DNA of 64,000 bases from Anthopleura xanthogrammica (lineage: Eukaryota > Cnidaria > Anthozoa > Actiniaria > Actiniidae): assembly GCA_964019055.1 (NCBI GenBank), contig OZ025219.1, positions 2,062,666 through 2,126,665 on the forward strand. The letters run 5' to 3'. The notes under the pieces were generated by a model, which was given only the letters and a program-made list of their open reading frames with translations, made no database searches and had not been told where the DNA came from. Of the stretch, positions 36,101 to 47,217 are shown piece after piece; the stretch's first letter is position 1; each line of letters begins with the position of its first letter. Made by a program: the position numbers and the translations under genes.

Positions 36101-37458
36101 TGCACAACTATGTTTCCTTACATATACATGTACGAATTATTTTTTTGGTTTCAAATTGACTACATTGCTTTCAGAGGCTAAGCAATATGATAAACCTTTT
36201 ATCTTCTAGAGGAGCATAGCCTTGCATTATAAAATTCAATTTCAACACTACGCTTACTCAAACAAATAAATAATGCTACCTCAATATCCTCAAAGGCAGT
36301 GGCTTGTATCTTCATCAGCGTAAGAGGGCTTGATTCGAGCTCTGTTTTTAACTGCGTACGGCATCGCCTGCATATGGCTGAAAAAGTATGTCCAAACATT
36401 TTCTATCAATCAAAAACATATAGAAACTCAGAAGCAGGATGCAGATCTTACCAGGGACCGGGAAGACTAGGGACTAGTCCTCTAAACGAGAAATTTACTC
36501 GACTGAGTAAAGACGGAATATATAATTTCTTAGGCAAATCAATGTTAATATGAGTAAATGATTCAAACTTTATACTTACGCGAACCAACAGGAAGAAGGT
36601 AATTTGTAAGCGTGTAGAGTCCCTCGGACTGGATGGATGAAATACCACGGTCTCCTTTGTATTGTTTATATTGATGCTTAGACCAACCAACAGGACTTGA
36701 GCACATCGTTTTACATGTGCGCCATCTTATACCATACAAATCTCGGTGACGTGGGCACACAGTAATCTTAAAGTGAGAGGGGGTGGCTTCGAATAAGCCT
36801 TAAAAATTAATTGTTAATTAGCGAGCGTTAAGGAAAATGTCCAGTACTGTACTGCCATATTGTATAAATAATGAATAATACTGATAGTCGAAGCAGGGGG
36901 GGGGGGGGGGGGGGGACTGATCCAAAATTAATTTTTAAGTATCAGCGAAAATTCAGTAGTTAATACAGAATCCGTTTTAAGATATAAAAGTAAAAGTTTC
37001 ATTTTTCAGGGGTTAGGGCGGATGGGGAGAGTTATGGATACGAGGCTGTTTCAAGCAACTGTAATACTATAGATGAAAAAGCCGAGACCAGCTTAAATTT
37101 TTTTTAGGTGATTATTCATTTTAGTATATCGCAAACAGTGTCTACAACCAGTTAAATCCTACAGAATTTCCCCTCAGAAATCTTTGTTGATGTAATATAA
37201 TATGCCATTTCAGACCCTGTTGTATATAGATTACTAGAAGTCAATATATGAGGTTTTATTCTTGTCTTACTTACCTGCTCGTGCTAAAAGTAGATGTGCC
37301 TCGGTCTTCAGCTTCCCATCTCTAATCTCCAATAACCTAAGATGCCCTTTAATCTCTCGCTGACAATTCTCGATCGTCAAACAAGAAAGGTCCTCGGGAT
37401 AATCCCTACTTGAACCACACTGCCCGCTGACAAATCCCGAGTATCCACAAGTAGCCAT
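32340..37458 (-). CDS. six-exon probable transposase of the TTAA element (1-base frameshift)
   Basis: Exons are 37275-37458, 36580-36786, 36280-36377, 34793-36012, 33412-34414 and 32340-33331, all with GT-AG borders and compatible phases (1,1,0,0,1). The intended length is about 1235 codons. Exon 4 is 1220 nt where phase 0 at both ends requires 1221. One A is missing near 35890 (ACCATAGCC versus ACCAATAGCC in two sister repeats), so this copy meets TGA. Exon 5 has a Cys/His cluster (CSNCKHHLHDHSCPSC) and an RNase-H-like core with candidate acids Asp686 (QDWAMKF), Asp770 (RQDNAGCY) and Asp811 (GKGACDR). Exon 6 has about 28 Asp in a row, a C2HC finger (CPVEGC...H...C) and a helix-turn-helix-like RFNDQQKSYLNEKF region. 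Role: element mobilisation, inferred from position between the TIRs. Confidence 0.7.
33125..33207. repeat. coding (GATGAC)n tract giving poly-Asp
   Basis: A hexanucleotide microsatellite in exon 6 of the transposon gene encodes about 28 consecutive Asp. Its length can change in multiples of two residues without breaking the frame. Confidence 0.9.
35684..35910 (-). repeat. in-frame tandem repeat in transposon exon 4
   Basis: Units of roughly 108 to 126 nt encode (S/D)AETSSSNG...NSLKK...EFEETTAIL and are repeated about 2.5 times. The frameshifting base is missing from the most upstream unit. Confidence 0.75.
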
Positions 37459-37795
37459 ATCAAAATTCACTCATCAAGTGGTGACTTCAAGCAGATGATT
37501 AAAAAAAACAGCCCTAAAGACGCGGGGTCTTTACCAAACTTTACTAAACACTTTACTACTAACTTTACTACAAACATTTACCAATCACTATGAAAACCTT
37601 TCTTGAATTACCGAAGTCGTGTAATATTTAACTTTCAGACACCGCGGAAACCTACCGCGACGAATCTCTCAAGCTGCTAGTTCGTTACCGCCGTGACATA
37701 AGCTAATTTGTCTATTCCTTATTTCAGTTCTGTTTTGAATTATCAAATAATGAAGAGTAAAATAATATAGGAAATTATGAAAAACTATCATTTTG

Positions 37796-38808
37796 TTCTG
37801 TCGTACAACAGAATGTATATGATATTGGTATTACAAAGAGTGGGGTTCCTGTGTGTCACGCAAGCGTCTGTTTGTTGACATAAAGAATCATCAAGGTCGT
37901 TGAACGATTTCAACCTTAAAAGCCACATAATCTCAACTGAAGACCTTTCTTTTACTCTGATAAACCTTGGCGTGGGTTATTCAGATCATTTTGAGGACTT
38001 TGAGGATTTCTGGTGATGAACGAGGATGATGTGAGGAAGAAAGATTATTTCATTCATTAGTTATTTGATGGTCTTCCAGTCATGTTGCCATAAAATCCCT
38101 GCTAAACACAAGCAAAACTACTAATAAACTGGACGAAATGTAAGTAAATGTGTTCCTTTTATCTTCAACATAGATAATAACTTCGTAGGAGATGCTTCTA
38201 CGGACGAAAATATTTTTTTCTCTCGTCCGTCGCGAATTGAGCGATCAACTGACAGCGAGTTTTTAGACATTTGGTCTACATATGTTTCGCGCTCTAAAAT
38301 CCGGAATTTTGAACGGCCCCAAAATATTATTACATCTATCTGAAGCAGAGGAATTGGACTAAAGCCGGATTGCAATTTGTTTACCGTAGGCCACATATCA
38401 GTGGCGATATAAGCCTTCGAAACTGAGCATTTTTGTGTCAACGAAAAAAGGGTCCGAAAAGGAAAATATTCAAAAATCTGAAAAATATTAAATATGTAAC
38501 GGAAATCAAAGATCAACCCCTTGAAATGTTTACCGGTATCTTGTATTATCAAATAACCTTTCAGTGTTTGATTCCATAAAGTCCTGAATTTTTAGTCGAT
38601 CTTTTAAACTACTACGGTAAAATCACGCTAAACACCCCCTCAGAACCATGAAATCGAAATTATCGTCGTGCGGCTAAAATATTAATCCAATGAACCTTAA
38701 ACTTTTTTTTGTTTAATAGTCCCCCAAAACCTATATTCTGACAAAGTTTCAGGAATTTTGATTTTTTTCATTTTACACACGTAAGGCGATATTTACAGAC
38801 GGCCGCTC
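37796..38808 (-). repeat. right terminal inverted repeat (1013 bp)
   Basis: Reverse complement of 31285-32293 with a 4-bp insertion near 37872. It lies upstream of exon 1, so it would also contain the promoter of the transposon gene. Confidence 0.9.
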
Positions 38809-38812
38809 TTAA

Positions 38813-39622
38813 GAGCTATGATTGGTTGAAATTATCACGTGATTAGTTACCATCCTACAATATCGGTAGCATTGTTCGAAATTGAACAACCTTTCGCTCT
38901 ACTCAAAAACATTTAGTAAATAAACCCCTTCGGAGCTTCGAGGGCAAATGTGATATTTTGAGGACCATTTCTCATCCAAGGACATTATCAGTCGATATTC
39001 CAGTGAGCCAGAAGGGGTTTATTTATTTTATAACCCAGCGACTTTACTGGAATGGATACAGCAAACTGCATTGACTCATCATCTCCAGAGCTCTCAAAAA
39101 ATAATTCTCTCTCTCTCTTCTCCAAGCTGGATATAAAAACACTTATTTTAGTAAATGAAGGCTGTTTGACATTGAATATTCTATTGTTTGACATTAGTTG
39201 TCGAATTGTTTGTTGGTCTTTAGTAGTTTATAAAAACAAATTATTTCGAAAACAAACCAAAAACTTCATTCACGAAACATGGATGCTTACCATTGAAGAC
39301 ATTTACAGCATACTTTGTTGATTTTTTCGTGTTTGCAGGCGTAGTTTTCTTAACTAGTCTTTGTATTTTACTCTCACTTGTTTGTAAAAACTCAGTTTCT
39401 TTGTTTTTCGTGTTTTTTCTTTTTTTCTTTTCAGTTTTATACATTTTTCCCTTCTACTGGACGAATATTACTTCGGACGGGGGATATCGCCTAATACCCG
39501 TCCTGCACGTGACCCATCTGAACCAATGAGAGCGCGCGAAAATTCATCGTTGGGTTATAATTTTGCACATTTGTCTTCCTTCAAACCAAATCTAACGTGG
39601 ATCATTCCCATCATCAACTTTC
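38813..39622. repeat. downstream flank of receptor C
   Basis: It continues the gene A flank (from 5985) after the transposon. It holds the 3' module (half foldback 38920-39015, conserved block 39050-39440) and the CACGTG/CCAAT/CGCGCGAAAA cluster at 39507-39545. Confidence 0.7.
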
Positions 39623-42600
39623 TCAGCTCGCGAATGGACAGTCTTCTTTGGCCTTTTCGTATTGTCTTTGTTCTTTAACGCAGACACCAAGTTTATCTAG
39701 TGTAGAAGCCAGTTGTGGATGATTTCCTTTCTCGAATATGGTCTTTGCTCTCTCCAAGTATGTTTTGGCCTTTTCGAATTCCTTTTCTTGAACAAGCAAC
39801 GCACCAAGGTTACGTAGCGTATAACCTAGTCCTGGATCAGTTTCATTGTCTCCTTTTTCGTAAATTGATAGTGCTCTTTCGTAGTATATTTTGGCCTCGT
39901 CGCGTTGCCCTAGTTTATCAAGGCAGACACCAATGCCGTTTACCGCATTAGCCAGTCGTGGATCATTTTCATCGCCTCCTTTCTCGCGTATGGACAGTGC
40001 TCTCTCCAAGTATGCTTTGGCCTTTTCGTATTGCCTTAGTTCAATATGGCAGACACCAAGCTTATGTAGCGTATTAGCCAGTCGTGGATCATTTTCATCG
40101 TCTCCTTTCTCGTGAATGGACATTGCTCTTTCCAAGTTTGCCTTAGCCTTTTCGTATTGCCTTAGTTCAATAAGGCAGACAACAAGTTTATTTAGTGTAG
40201 AAGCCAGTTGTGGATGATTTCCTTTCTCGAAAATGGACTTTGCTCTCTCCAAGTATGTTTTGGCCTTTTCGAATTCCTTTTCTTCAACAAGGAACTCACC
40301 AAGGTTATGTAGTGTATGACCCAGTCCTGGATCAGTTTCATTGTCTCCTTTTTCGTAAATTGATAGTGCTCTCTCGTAGTATGTTTTGGCCTCGTCGCGT
40401 TGCCCTAGATAATCAAGGCAGATACCAATGGCATTTACCGCATTAGCCAGATTTGGATCATTTTCATCGTCTCCTTTCTCTAGTATAGACAGTGCTCTCT
40501 CCAAGTATGCTTTGGCCTTTTCGTATTGCCTTAGTTCAATAAGGCAGACACCAAGGTTATTTAGCGTAGTAGCCAGTATCGAATCATTTTCATTGTTTTC
40601 TTTATCGCAGATGGAAAGCATTCTTTCATAGTGTGCTTTGGCCTTGTCGAATTCTTTTAGTTGAATAAGACAAACACCAATGTCATCTAGCGTATCAAGG
40701 AGTCGTGGATCATTTTGATCATTTCCATTTTCAATAATGGCAAGTGCTTTCTCAAAGTAACTTTTTGCTTCTTCGTATTTTTCTAGTTTACGTAAAGAAA
40801 CTCCAAGGTTTCCTAGCGTAATGACCTTCAATGGATGATTTGCATGATGAACACTTTCTTCTATTTTGAGTGCTTTTTCATAGAATGTTGTTGCTATTTG
40901 TTCTTTTTTAAACTTTGATAAACACCATCCGAGGTTATGTAGCGTAACTGATAGTTGTGGACTTTCACTGTCACTGATTGTTTGCTCGTGCTCAAGTACT
41001 CTTTCAAAATAAGTCTTAGCTTTTTCGGATTCGCCCTGACTTTGATATAACAAAACTAGGTTAATTAGTGTATCAGCTAAGAGGAAATCGTTTTTACAAC
41101 AATTTTTTTCTTGGATCTCCAGGGCTCTCTGTAAATATGCTTCGGCCTTTTCGTGTTGCCCAAGTTCCCTGAGGCAGCAACCTAAGATATCTAACGTAAT
41201 AACAAGTTCCGGATGATCTCCTTTGTGCATCCTCTCTTCGATTACCAGTGCTACCTCGAGATGTATTTGTGCTGTTTTGTAATCCCTTAGAATCCTATAT
41301 AAGCTACCCAGACGTTTGAGTGTAGTGGCCAAGGCAACGCTAACATTACCATTACATGTCAGTTTTCCCTCGACATCGCTTTGCTTATCTTCGTGCGATG
41401 TATTCATTACTTGAATCGTTGAGTTTAAGTTTAGGCCTTGAGTCATTTCTGGACCACTATTGTATGCACGTTGTTGGATTGACAAACATAGTTCTACGAA
41501 GATCTTAGATGCATTGTAATAACCCTGCACAAAACAGATACTCCCTGCTTTGAATAAACAGTCGGCGGCAGTAAGAGATTCATCTGTTAGGTTGGAATGA
41601 TCCAATAGATGCAGGCTAAGTTTCCTTGATACAACCACAAAATGTGGCACGAACGATCGTGTGGCGATGATTTCTGCCTTCGTTACGTTGTAAGGGGTTT
41701 CCAAACAATTAAGATCTGAAAACACTGACATCAGTTTCAAAATATCGGTTCCATCATTTTTGAACAATTTCTGCAGAACATAATAAACCACTTGATGTAC
41801 ACGAATTACTTTGGACATTTCTTCATCTTCAGATGAAATGACCAGCGAACTCAAACTAATTTTAGCAGCAACAAGGCCTTGGTCTTTATCAGGCATGCAG
41901 TTTATTACATGTTGCACAACATATTTCAATGGTATTGGCTCATTAGCTATGACTGACAAGAACTGCAAAGCATGCATCATGACCTTGTCTTCTCTTACTA
42001 CCTTCTTCAGGGCCATCCTAACAGCAGCTGTCATTGTTGAATGATACGTCAAAATGGTATCTTGGTATGCCTCCTCAGTTGCCTCACGCTCTCCTTCTTG
42101 TAGTTTGAGCAAGTATTTCTCCCATTTCGCTGATTGGTCTGTGCAGTTCAATATTCGCTGCATGTAAACAGCTGCACAAGCCATTGCAAGTGGTTGGAAA
42201 TCAAGAGCACTGGCAATCTTAAGTAAAGTGTCTCGGTCACCCGGACAACCAGATATTTGGGAAAGTAATGCAATGGCGTCTTCTTCTTTCATGCCTGACT
42301 TAAGAGATGGATAATGATATGTATAGGAGTCAAGTGGAATGGATTGACTGTCTTGAGTAGTGACGAGGATTTGACCATCACCACCTGTCTTTTCTCCTGC
42401 TTGAGGCAAATACTTCGAAACTAACTTGAGATCATTCACGTTGTCCACAATAATCAGCCACCATGAATAAATCTGCATTTTGGGATTTATCAAACTTTTT
42501 AACTTTTGGATTTTCTCTTCCGGACTAAGGTCTTTTGATGTTGCAAATCTTGTAACAGAGTCTTCGTCACAGCTGAGTCTGGCAGCAAAATCCACGTACG

Positions 42601-43432
42601 ATTGCAGAAGCGTGTCGATGCTGGATGCGTTAAAGGTGAATACAAACTTAAGTTGGGTCGTTTCTTCGGGGATGTTTTTAAAGTAGTTATTTCCAATCTG
42701 CCTTGCAGTCTCGCTCTTTCCACATCCAGGGTTACCAGACAAGTAGATGACCGTCGTCTCATTTTTCTTTGTGTTTCTCAACTTTTCCATTTCGTGGTTT
42801 ATTGTCATGACTTCATCTACGCGATCAGTGGTATCATGGGAAGGTTTGGGTGGTAATACACAGAAAGAATTGAATTTAGCATAACGTTTCTTCTCATCAT
42901 CCAGCTGTTTTTGAATTCTACTGAGCTCGTCTGTCGGAAAGCTTTTCTGGGTTTTCATCTCATCCACTTTCCTTGTATCCAGTCCCAACGTCTTAAAAGC
43001 AGCCGAGATTTTCCCCATGGCGTGTTCAAAATCCACGTCTGTTAGCCTTCCATGAGCATTGTGTGCAAATTGTTTATTGCGGATTATTCTCAGATCGTCA
43101 ACCTTTTTCTTTACAGCGGTATTCAGAAATGGCCCGAGACAATCTGAGAAAAGAAGAGCATAAAAGAGGCAAGTGCAGTCCCACTGGTTAGTGTTACCGT
43201 TTGCCATGATAGTAAGAAGGCTTGCATTACGTCTTTGATTTCTAGGTGATTCCATATTGTAGAAGTCGGTTGCATTATTGGCTGTGTCAAGCCACTGGTC
43301 GTGTGTAGCCTGGTAACGCGCGTTCCAAAGTTGCTTGAAAACGGTTCGTAATCCCTCGGGAACATCATTAGTGATGACTGAACTCAGACGGAAGTAGTTG
43401 AGCTGTTCGTCTGTGAATTTTTGTGTTGCCAT
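39623..43432 (-). CDS. receptor C: intact single-exon HEPN / NB-ARC / TPR protein, 1269 aa
   Basis: This is the most complete receptor of the array. The HEPN domain has RNKQFAH (118-124). NB-ARC has P-loop GNPGCGKS (Lys near 239; three extra residues precede it relative to A), Walker B LIIVDN, ILVTTQD and FQPLAMACA. A winged-helix-like stretch (VHQVVYYVLQKLF) and 14 TPRs follow, ending EDCPFAS. The codons that flank the intron of A and B are continuous here (GAG GAG GCA TAC), and the next 12 codons align one for one. The ATG still follows a splice acceptor (TTACACATTTCAG|ATG), so the 5' UTR intron is retained. TPRs 8-9 and 12-13 are duplicates, giving a higher-order repeat of about four TPRs. 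Expected role: cytosolic NLR-like sensor with a candidate RNase effector. Confidence 0.92.
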   Translation of the reverse strand: MATQKFTDEQLNYFRLSSVITNDVPEGLRTVFKQLWNARYQATHDQWLDTANNATDFYNMESPRNQRRNASLLTIMANGNTNQWDCTCLFYALLFSDCLGPFLNTAVKKKVDDLRIIRNKQFAHNAHGRLTDVDFEHAMGKISAAFKTLGLDTRKVDEMKTQKSFPTDELSRIQKQLDDEKKRYAKFNSFCVLPPKPSHDTTDRVDEVMTINHEMEKLRNTKKNETTVIYLSGNPGCGKSETARQIGNNYFKNIPEETTQLKFVFTFNASSIDTLLQSYVDFAARLSCDEDSVTRFATSKDLSPEEKIQKLKSLINPKMQIYSWWLIIVDNVNDLKLVSKYLPQAGEKTGGDGQILVTTQDSQSIPLDSYTYHYPSLKSGMKEEDAIALLSQISGCPGDRDTLLKIASALDFQPLAMACAAVYMQRILNCTDQSAKWEKYLLKLQEGEREATEEAYQDTILTYHSTMTAAVRMALKKVVREDKVMMHALQFLSVIANEPIPLKYVVQHVINCMPDKDQGLVAAKISLSSLVISSEDEEMSKVIRVHQVVYYVLQKLFKNDGTDILKLMSVFSDLNCLETPYNVTKAEIIATRSFVPHFVVVSRKLSLHLLDHSNLTDESLTAADCLFKAGSICFVQGYYNASKIFVELCLSIQQRAYNSGPEMTQGLNLNSTIQVMNTSHEDKQSDVEGKLTCNGNVSVALATTLKRLGSLYRILRDYKTAQIHLEVALVIEERMHKGDHPELVITLDILGCCLRELGQHEKAEAYLQRALEIQEKNCCKNDFLLADTLINLVLLYQSQGESEKAKTYFERVLEHEQTISDSESPQLSVTLHNLGWCLSKFKKEQIATTFYEKALKIEESVHHANHPLKVITLGNLGVSLRKLEKYEEAKSYFEKALAIIENGNDQNDPRLLDTLDDIGVCLIQLKEFDKAKAHYERMLSICDKENNENDSILATTLNNLGVCLIELRQYEKAKAYLERALSILEKGDDENDPNLANAVNAIGICLDYLGQRDEAKTYYERALSIYEKGDNETDPGLGHTLHNLGEFLVEEKEFEKAKTYLERAKSIFEKGNHPQLASTLNKLVVCLIELRQYEKAKANLERAMSIHEKGDDENDPRLANTLHKLGVCHIELRQYEKAKAYLERALSIREKGGDENDPRLANAVNGIGVCLDKLGQRDEAKIYYERALSIYEKGDNETDPGLGYTLRNLGALLVQEKEFEKAKTYLERAKTIFEKGNHPQLASTLDKLGVCVKEQRQYEKAKEDCPFAS

Positions 43433-45194
43433 CTGAAATGTGTAAAAAAAATAAAGTGAAAATTAAAGAAAAAACCGCTCAAAATCGCATGATAACCTTC
43501 AAACTCTTATTGAGGAACAATACACGTTTTGAACTATAACAGGGCAAAAGCCTAAAACTTTGCTCGGGACTCTATATTTTTCTTTAATTTTGCTGAAATA
43601 ACAGGTAAAACAGGCTTTCTATGTTCTATTGTTGTCATCGTTTGAGAATCATTTTTGGTTCATTGATCGAGCTAACAAAATGCTAAATTTTGAGCTTTTC
43701 TTAAAAACTTTCTTCAAATATTTTTAGCTAGTTTTCGAAAATAATGTTTAGTAGATGCTTGAATAACTTCCATAGCGTTTTTAGTTTTTTAGGTATCATT
43801 TTTTGTGTGTGCAAATCTTGGTTTCCGCCATTTCTCTTTCGAAAACTTTTGAACATTGTAATATTCAAAATTCATAATCTTGAAAACGAGCTCTGGACAC
43901 CCCATTTTTCTTTTAAATTTGTGGAATCAGCGTTCAATTCTGTATAAAATGGTTTACTCCTTGCTAAAGTAGTCAGTCCCTTTAAATAGCACTAATATGA
44001 TAAAGTTTGCTTTAACCGATTATAAAAGTGCACTGGATCCAAGTATTCGTATCATGTAATTGCTGCAAGCGTAGCGAGCAGCGATACTAATCTCGCAGTT
44101 GCGTGCTTCTGTGGAATCCAAAATTAATCGTGCTTAATAAAGATCTTAGGATTTCGACATTTCGAGATGCTTGTGGTCTATGTTATCTTCGTATCCTTGT
44201 AACGTAAGGTATTTCTTGTGGGCGTCGTGGTCCTTGGCGCCTGCCTGTCCTCGCTAGAAACTCAGTTGGTGTTTATGCGCGTCGCTGGCCGTCCTCGCTC
44301 GAAAAAACGTTGTTCGACTCAAAAATATTTCTTTTTAAGAGATGTCGGATTTCAGTTTTTTATTGCGGGAAGTATTAATTAAGGCGACGAACAATTTAGT
44401 GATATGTTTCAAGGGGAAAACAGTGTTCTTTTATGAGTCTTTCAGCGTCGTTTTGTGTGTTCAGTCACTGCCAGTTCCACATTGGTGGACTGATACATTC
44501 GATCGAAACCTTACACAAGGAGATTTTTTGTACTTGGATGCCCTTATTAATCAATTGATTCCAAATATCAAGAAAATATCGCCCAATAGAGAGTGTTCAG
44601 ACACCAACAAACACTGAGAAAAACTGTGATCTGCCCGTCGTATACGTAGTAGAGCCCAACGAGGCAAATTAATCCTAGTCTGAATACTAAATAGAGGATA
44701 TTACATGGGCGCACGGAGATAAGAATCTTATCTTTGAGTGTCGAAAACATTTTCAACACGAGAAGATCAAATTCGTATCTCCAAGCGCCTATGTAATATT
44801 CTGTTTATTATATAATTATCAATGAAAAAAAAAAAAGAAAGCTTTTTCGAGCTTTTTTCTAGTATCTAAACGTAGTGATGATATCTTTGAAATCAAATTT
44901 ATGAAATAAAGAAATATAGATTTTTCATTAATAATCATATAAAAAATGCAATATATTGCACGATACTCTCAGGACTTTACTTTTTTTTTAAAAACTACTG
45001 ATTTAATATTTATGTTTTTTTAAGGTGCCTTCTGCAATAACAGCAGAGATCCCTTTTCGTTCTTCTGTGCTCACATTATCCTTTTATTGGCTTTTATTTT
45101 TTATTTTTTTCTTGCTCGTTAAGAAAGAAATCTCTGCCCTTACTCCATCGGCACTCTTCCGTATGAGCATGCGTCGAGTTATTATCATAAAGCC
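43433..45194. repeat. upstream flank of receptor C
   Basis: It is homologous to the receptor B upstream flank (22043-22860), with additional AT-rich sequence. No further gene was seen. Confidence 0.55.
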
Positions 45195-45999
45195 CAATCT
45201 CGTTCCAAGAGTCTTTATTTCTTACTGCGCATGCTCGACGAAATAATTATGCTCTGGAAAAGTCCAATATTTCCTTCCTCCTTATTGGCCCTCAAAATAA
45301 CAAAGCAAGAAGCACCAAGTATTTATTTTACTAGCAAATAAACTTGATCGCATGAAAAAAATATCATTAGAAAACAAGTATTTGTCGTATTTGGTTATTC
45401 AATTTTATTTAAGTTGGTAGTAAAGTAGTTGATCATACAATTCAGTTTAATGGAATTTTTAACGCACAACCCATCCCTGTGATCCCTTTCTCTCTCTTAC
45501 TTGGTCTAACATTAGAGAACTTAAGGGAGAGACGACAAGGGCATTACATATTCCTTCTAGTATTAGTGTAAGCTATTTAGAAGTGAACTAAGAACTTAGA
45601 ATATTACATTGGTAGACTCGGAAAATGAAATCGTACACACGATCACGAGTGGAAAGCACTGATACACTTACAATTTGCCTCATCCCCGTCGTATCCAGTT
45701 GGCAACACAACTAAAGTATCATTTTTAGCCTACCTATATTAATAGTGGCTTTGGTATCTATCAGAGCTTAAATTTTCATCAAAGCCCATTTAATTGAGAG
45801 CAACGGCATGATAGCGTCCTCAACAGTCGGCCATTTTGTTTTTATCGATTGGTCGTGTTAACTTCCGGTTTTCATAATGCGCATGTCCGAGACTATCAGA
45901 TTCTGGCTCTTCTAGTTTTGAGTTTTTATTTCTTTTTATTGAGCCTATTTATTTCGTCGAGCATGCGTAGTAAGAAATAAGGGCTCTGGGAACGAGATT
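45195..45999. mobile_element. 805-bp element with about 50-bp inverted ends
   Basis: AATCTCGTTCCAAGAGTCTT (45195) is mirrored at 45950-45999 (...CTCTGGGAACGAGATT), with similarity extending through TTATTTCGTCGAGCATGCG. The internal part is non-coding. The B flank lacks it. No clear target duplication was found. Confidence 0.65.
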
Positions 46000-46534
46000 C
46001 CATAAAACCTGGATGATAAGGTGCACGCATAAAATCACAAAACTTCCTCTGGAGAAAAATGAGCGCACGACATAACAGCGCACGAATAAGTTCATTCCTT
46101 CATTTGCATGCTTAAATGCAATAGTGCCGAGTCCGGACAAAGGTTCTCTCCTAACGATCAAGAACAAAAAAAAAAGAAAGAATTTAACTAGTCGTTGCAT
46201 ATTGCAAGTGAAGCGCTGCGATTCTGTGTCTATATGACATCTAAGTGATTCTTGTTCCTACATATGAGTCATCCATGTTGATGCACGTCTTTTCATTTCG
46301 TTTATTTATCATGGTGCAGCTGACCAAAATAATACTGATCAAGTAGTGTAGCTAGTAGTTATTGCTATATAGTTCTTTAAATATACACAAATAAAATCAG
46401 CTAGCTTTTAGAATGATAGAAATAGCATTAATATATTAAGCTAATCGCTGGCTAAGCAGCTACGTCATCCGAGTCAAAAGTTAGCTGGTAGTATTTAGAT
46501 ATAACATATTTAATTCAGGGATAACATCCCTGTG
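46000..46534. repeat. rest of the C upstream flank
   Basis: It is homologous to 22870-23690 upstream of gene B. Non-coding. Confidence 0.5.
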
Positions 46535-46689
46535 CAGGGGCGGATCCAGGGGAGGGGTGCAGGGGGTGCACACCCCCCTCCTCCCCGGATCAACTTTGTC
46601 CCCCTATTTTAAAGATACCCAATACGAAATAATGTTTTATTTCTTTGATTCTGAACCCTCCCTGAAAAAAAATCCTGTATCCGCCCCTG
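46535..46689. mobile_element. 155-bp hAT-like MITE
   Basis: The inverted ends are CAGGGGCGGATCCAGG and CCTGTATCCGCCCCTG. Related partial copies lie at 15873, 23692, 27470 and 56886. The CAGGGG...CCCCTG ends are hAT-like; an 8-bp duplication could not be shown. Confidence 0.6.
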
Positions 46690-46901
46690 CTGTGTTTGGG
46701 ATGGATCATCTAAATCAAAGAACATACAAATAAACTCATCGATCTTCCTCGGTCCACTGTCCAATATATTTCAATCGGGAAACATTGTGCACACAACAAC
46801 GCCAAAAAACGCATAAAATAACATCGCCTTCGCCGTAAAATGTCAATAAACCGTTCATGAACTTGACTAATGGCTTCCAGCAATAAAGAAATTCAAGTTT
46901 G

Positions 46902-46903
<2 letters not shown>

Positions 46904-46944
<41 letters not shown>
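46904..46944. repeat. TAA microsatellite
   Basis: About 13 consecutive TAA units. Confidence 0.9.
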
Positions 46945-46946
<2 letters not shown>

Positions 46947-47024
46947 TAATAATTTATTTCGAAGCATCTAAACAAGGTCTCGATGCTTTAACAATAGAAT
47001 AGTAAAATATAAAACGATAAAAGC

Positions 47025-47217
47025 ATATACACCTACTTGCAAGAACGTTGTCATACAACATTTGAGCATTTGTAGTTTAGTGGATTAAGAATAAATTTAA
47101 AGTACAAAAGAAGATCATTGAAGCAGAACTCTTTCTTTTGTACTTTTAATTTATTCCTAATCTTGAAACTTTAAATGTTCAAATGTTGTATGACAACGTT
47201 TTTGCAAGTAGGTGTAT
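47025..47217. mobile_element. foldback MITE, about 80-bp arms
   Basis: ATACACCTACTTGCAAGAAC is mirrored by GCAAGTAGGTGTATG. Between them the arms pair through GTTGTCATACAACATTTGA and AAAGTACAAAAGAA. No coding frame. Confidence 0.75.

Larger units (their letters stand above)
31285..38808 (-). mobile_element. 7.5-kb DNA transposon with 1-kb TIRs and TTAA duplication
   Basis: The ends are GAGCGGCCGTCTGTAAATAT (31285) and its complement (to 38808), bordered by TTAA at 31281-31284 and 38809-38812. The inverted arms are 1009 and 1013 bp and nearly identical; the visible length difference is one 4-bp indel. Inside is a six-exon minus-strand gene. The gene A flank has the empty site. TTAA duplication, GAG... 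ends and a large spliced protein suggest a Kolobok-like or other TTAA superfamily, but the classification is not certain. Confidence 0.85.

Noticed and set aside
36896..36916. G homopolymer inside an intron of the transposon gene, and the C homopolymer at 5608-5623
   Set aside because: Simple homopolymers prone to length error; no function is claimed.
39241..39444. 67-codon minus-strand frame in the 3' module, similar to the tail of D
   Set aside because: The homologous region after gene A is shifted by one base in the Lys-rich part and hits a stop, so the frame is not conserved; it is non-coding downstream sequence.
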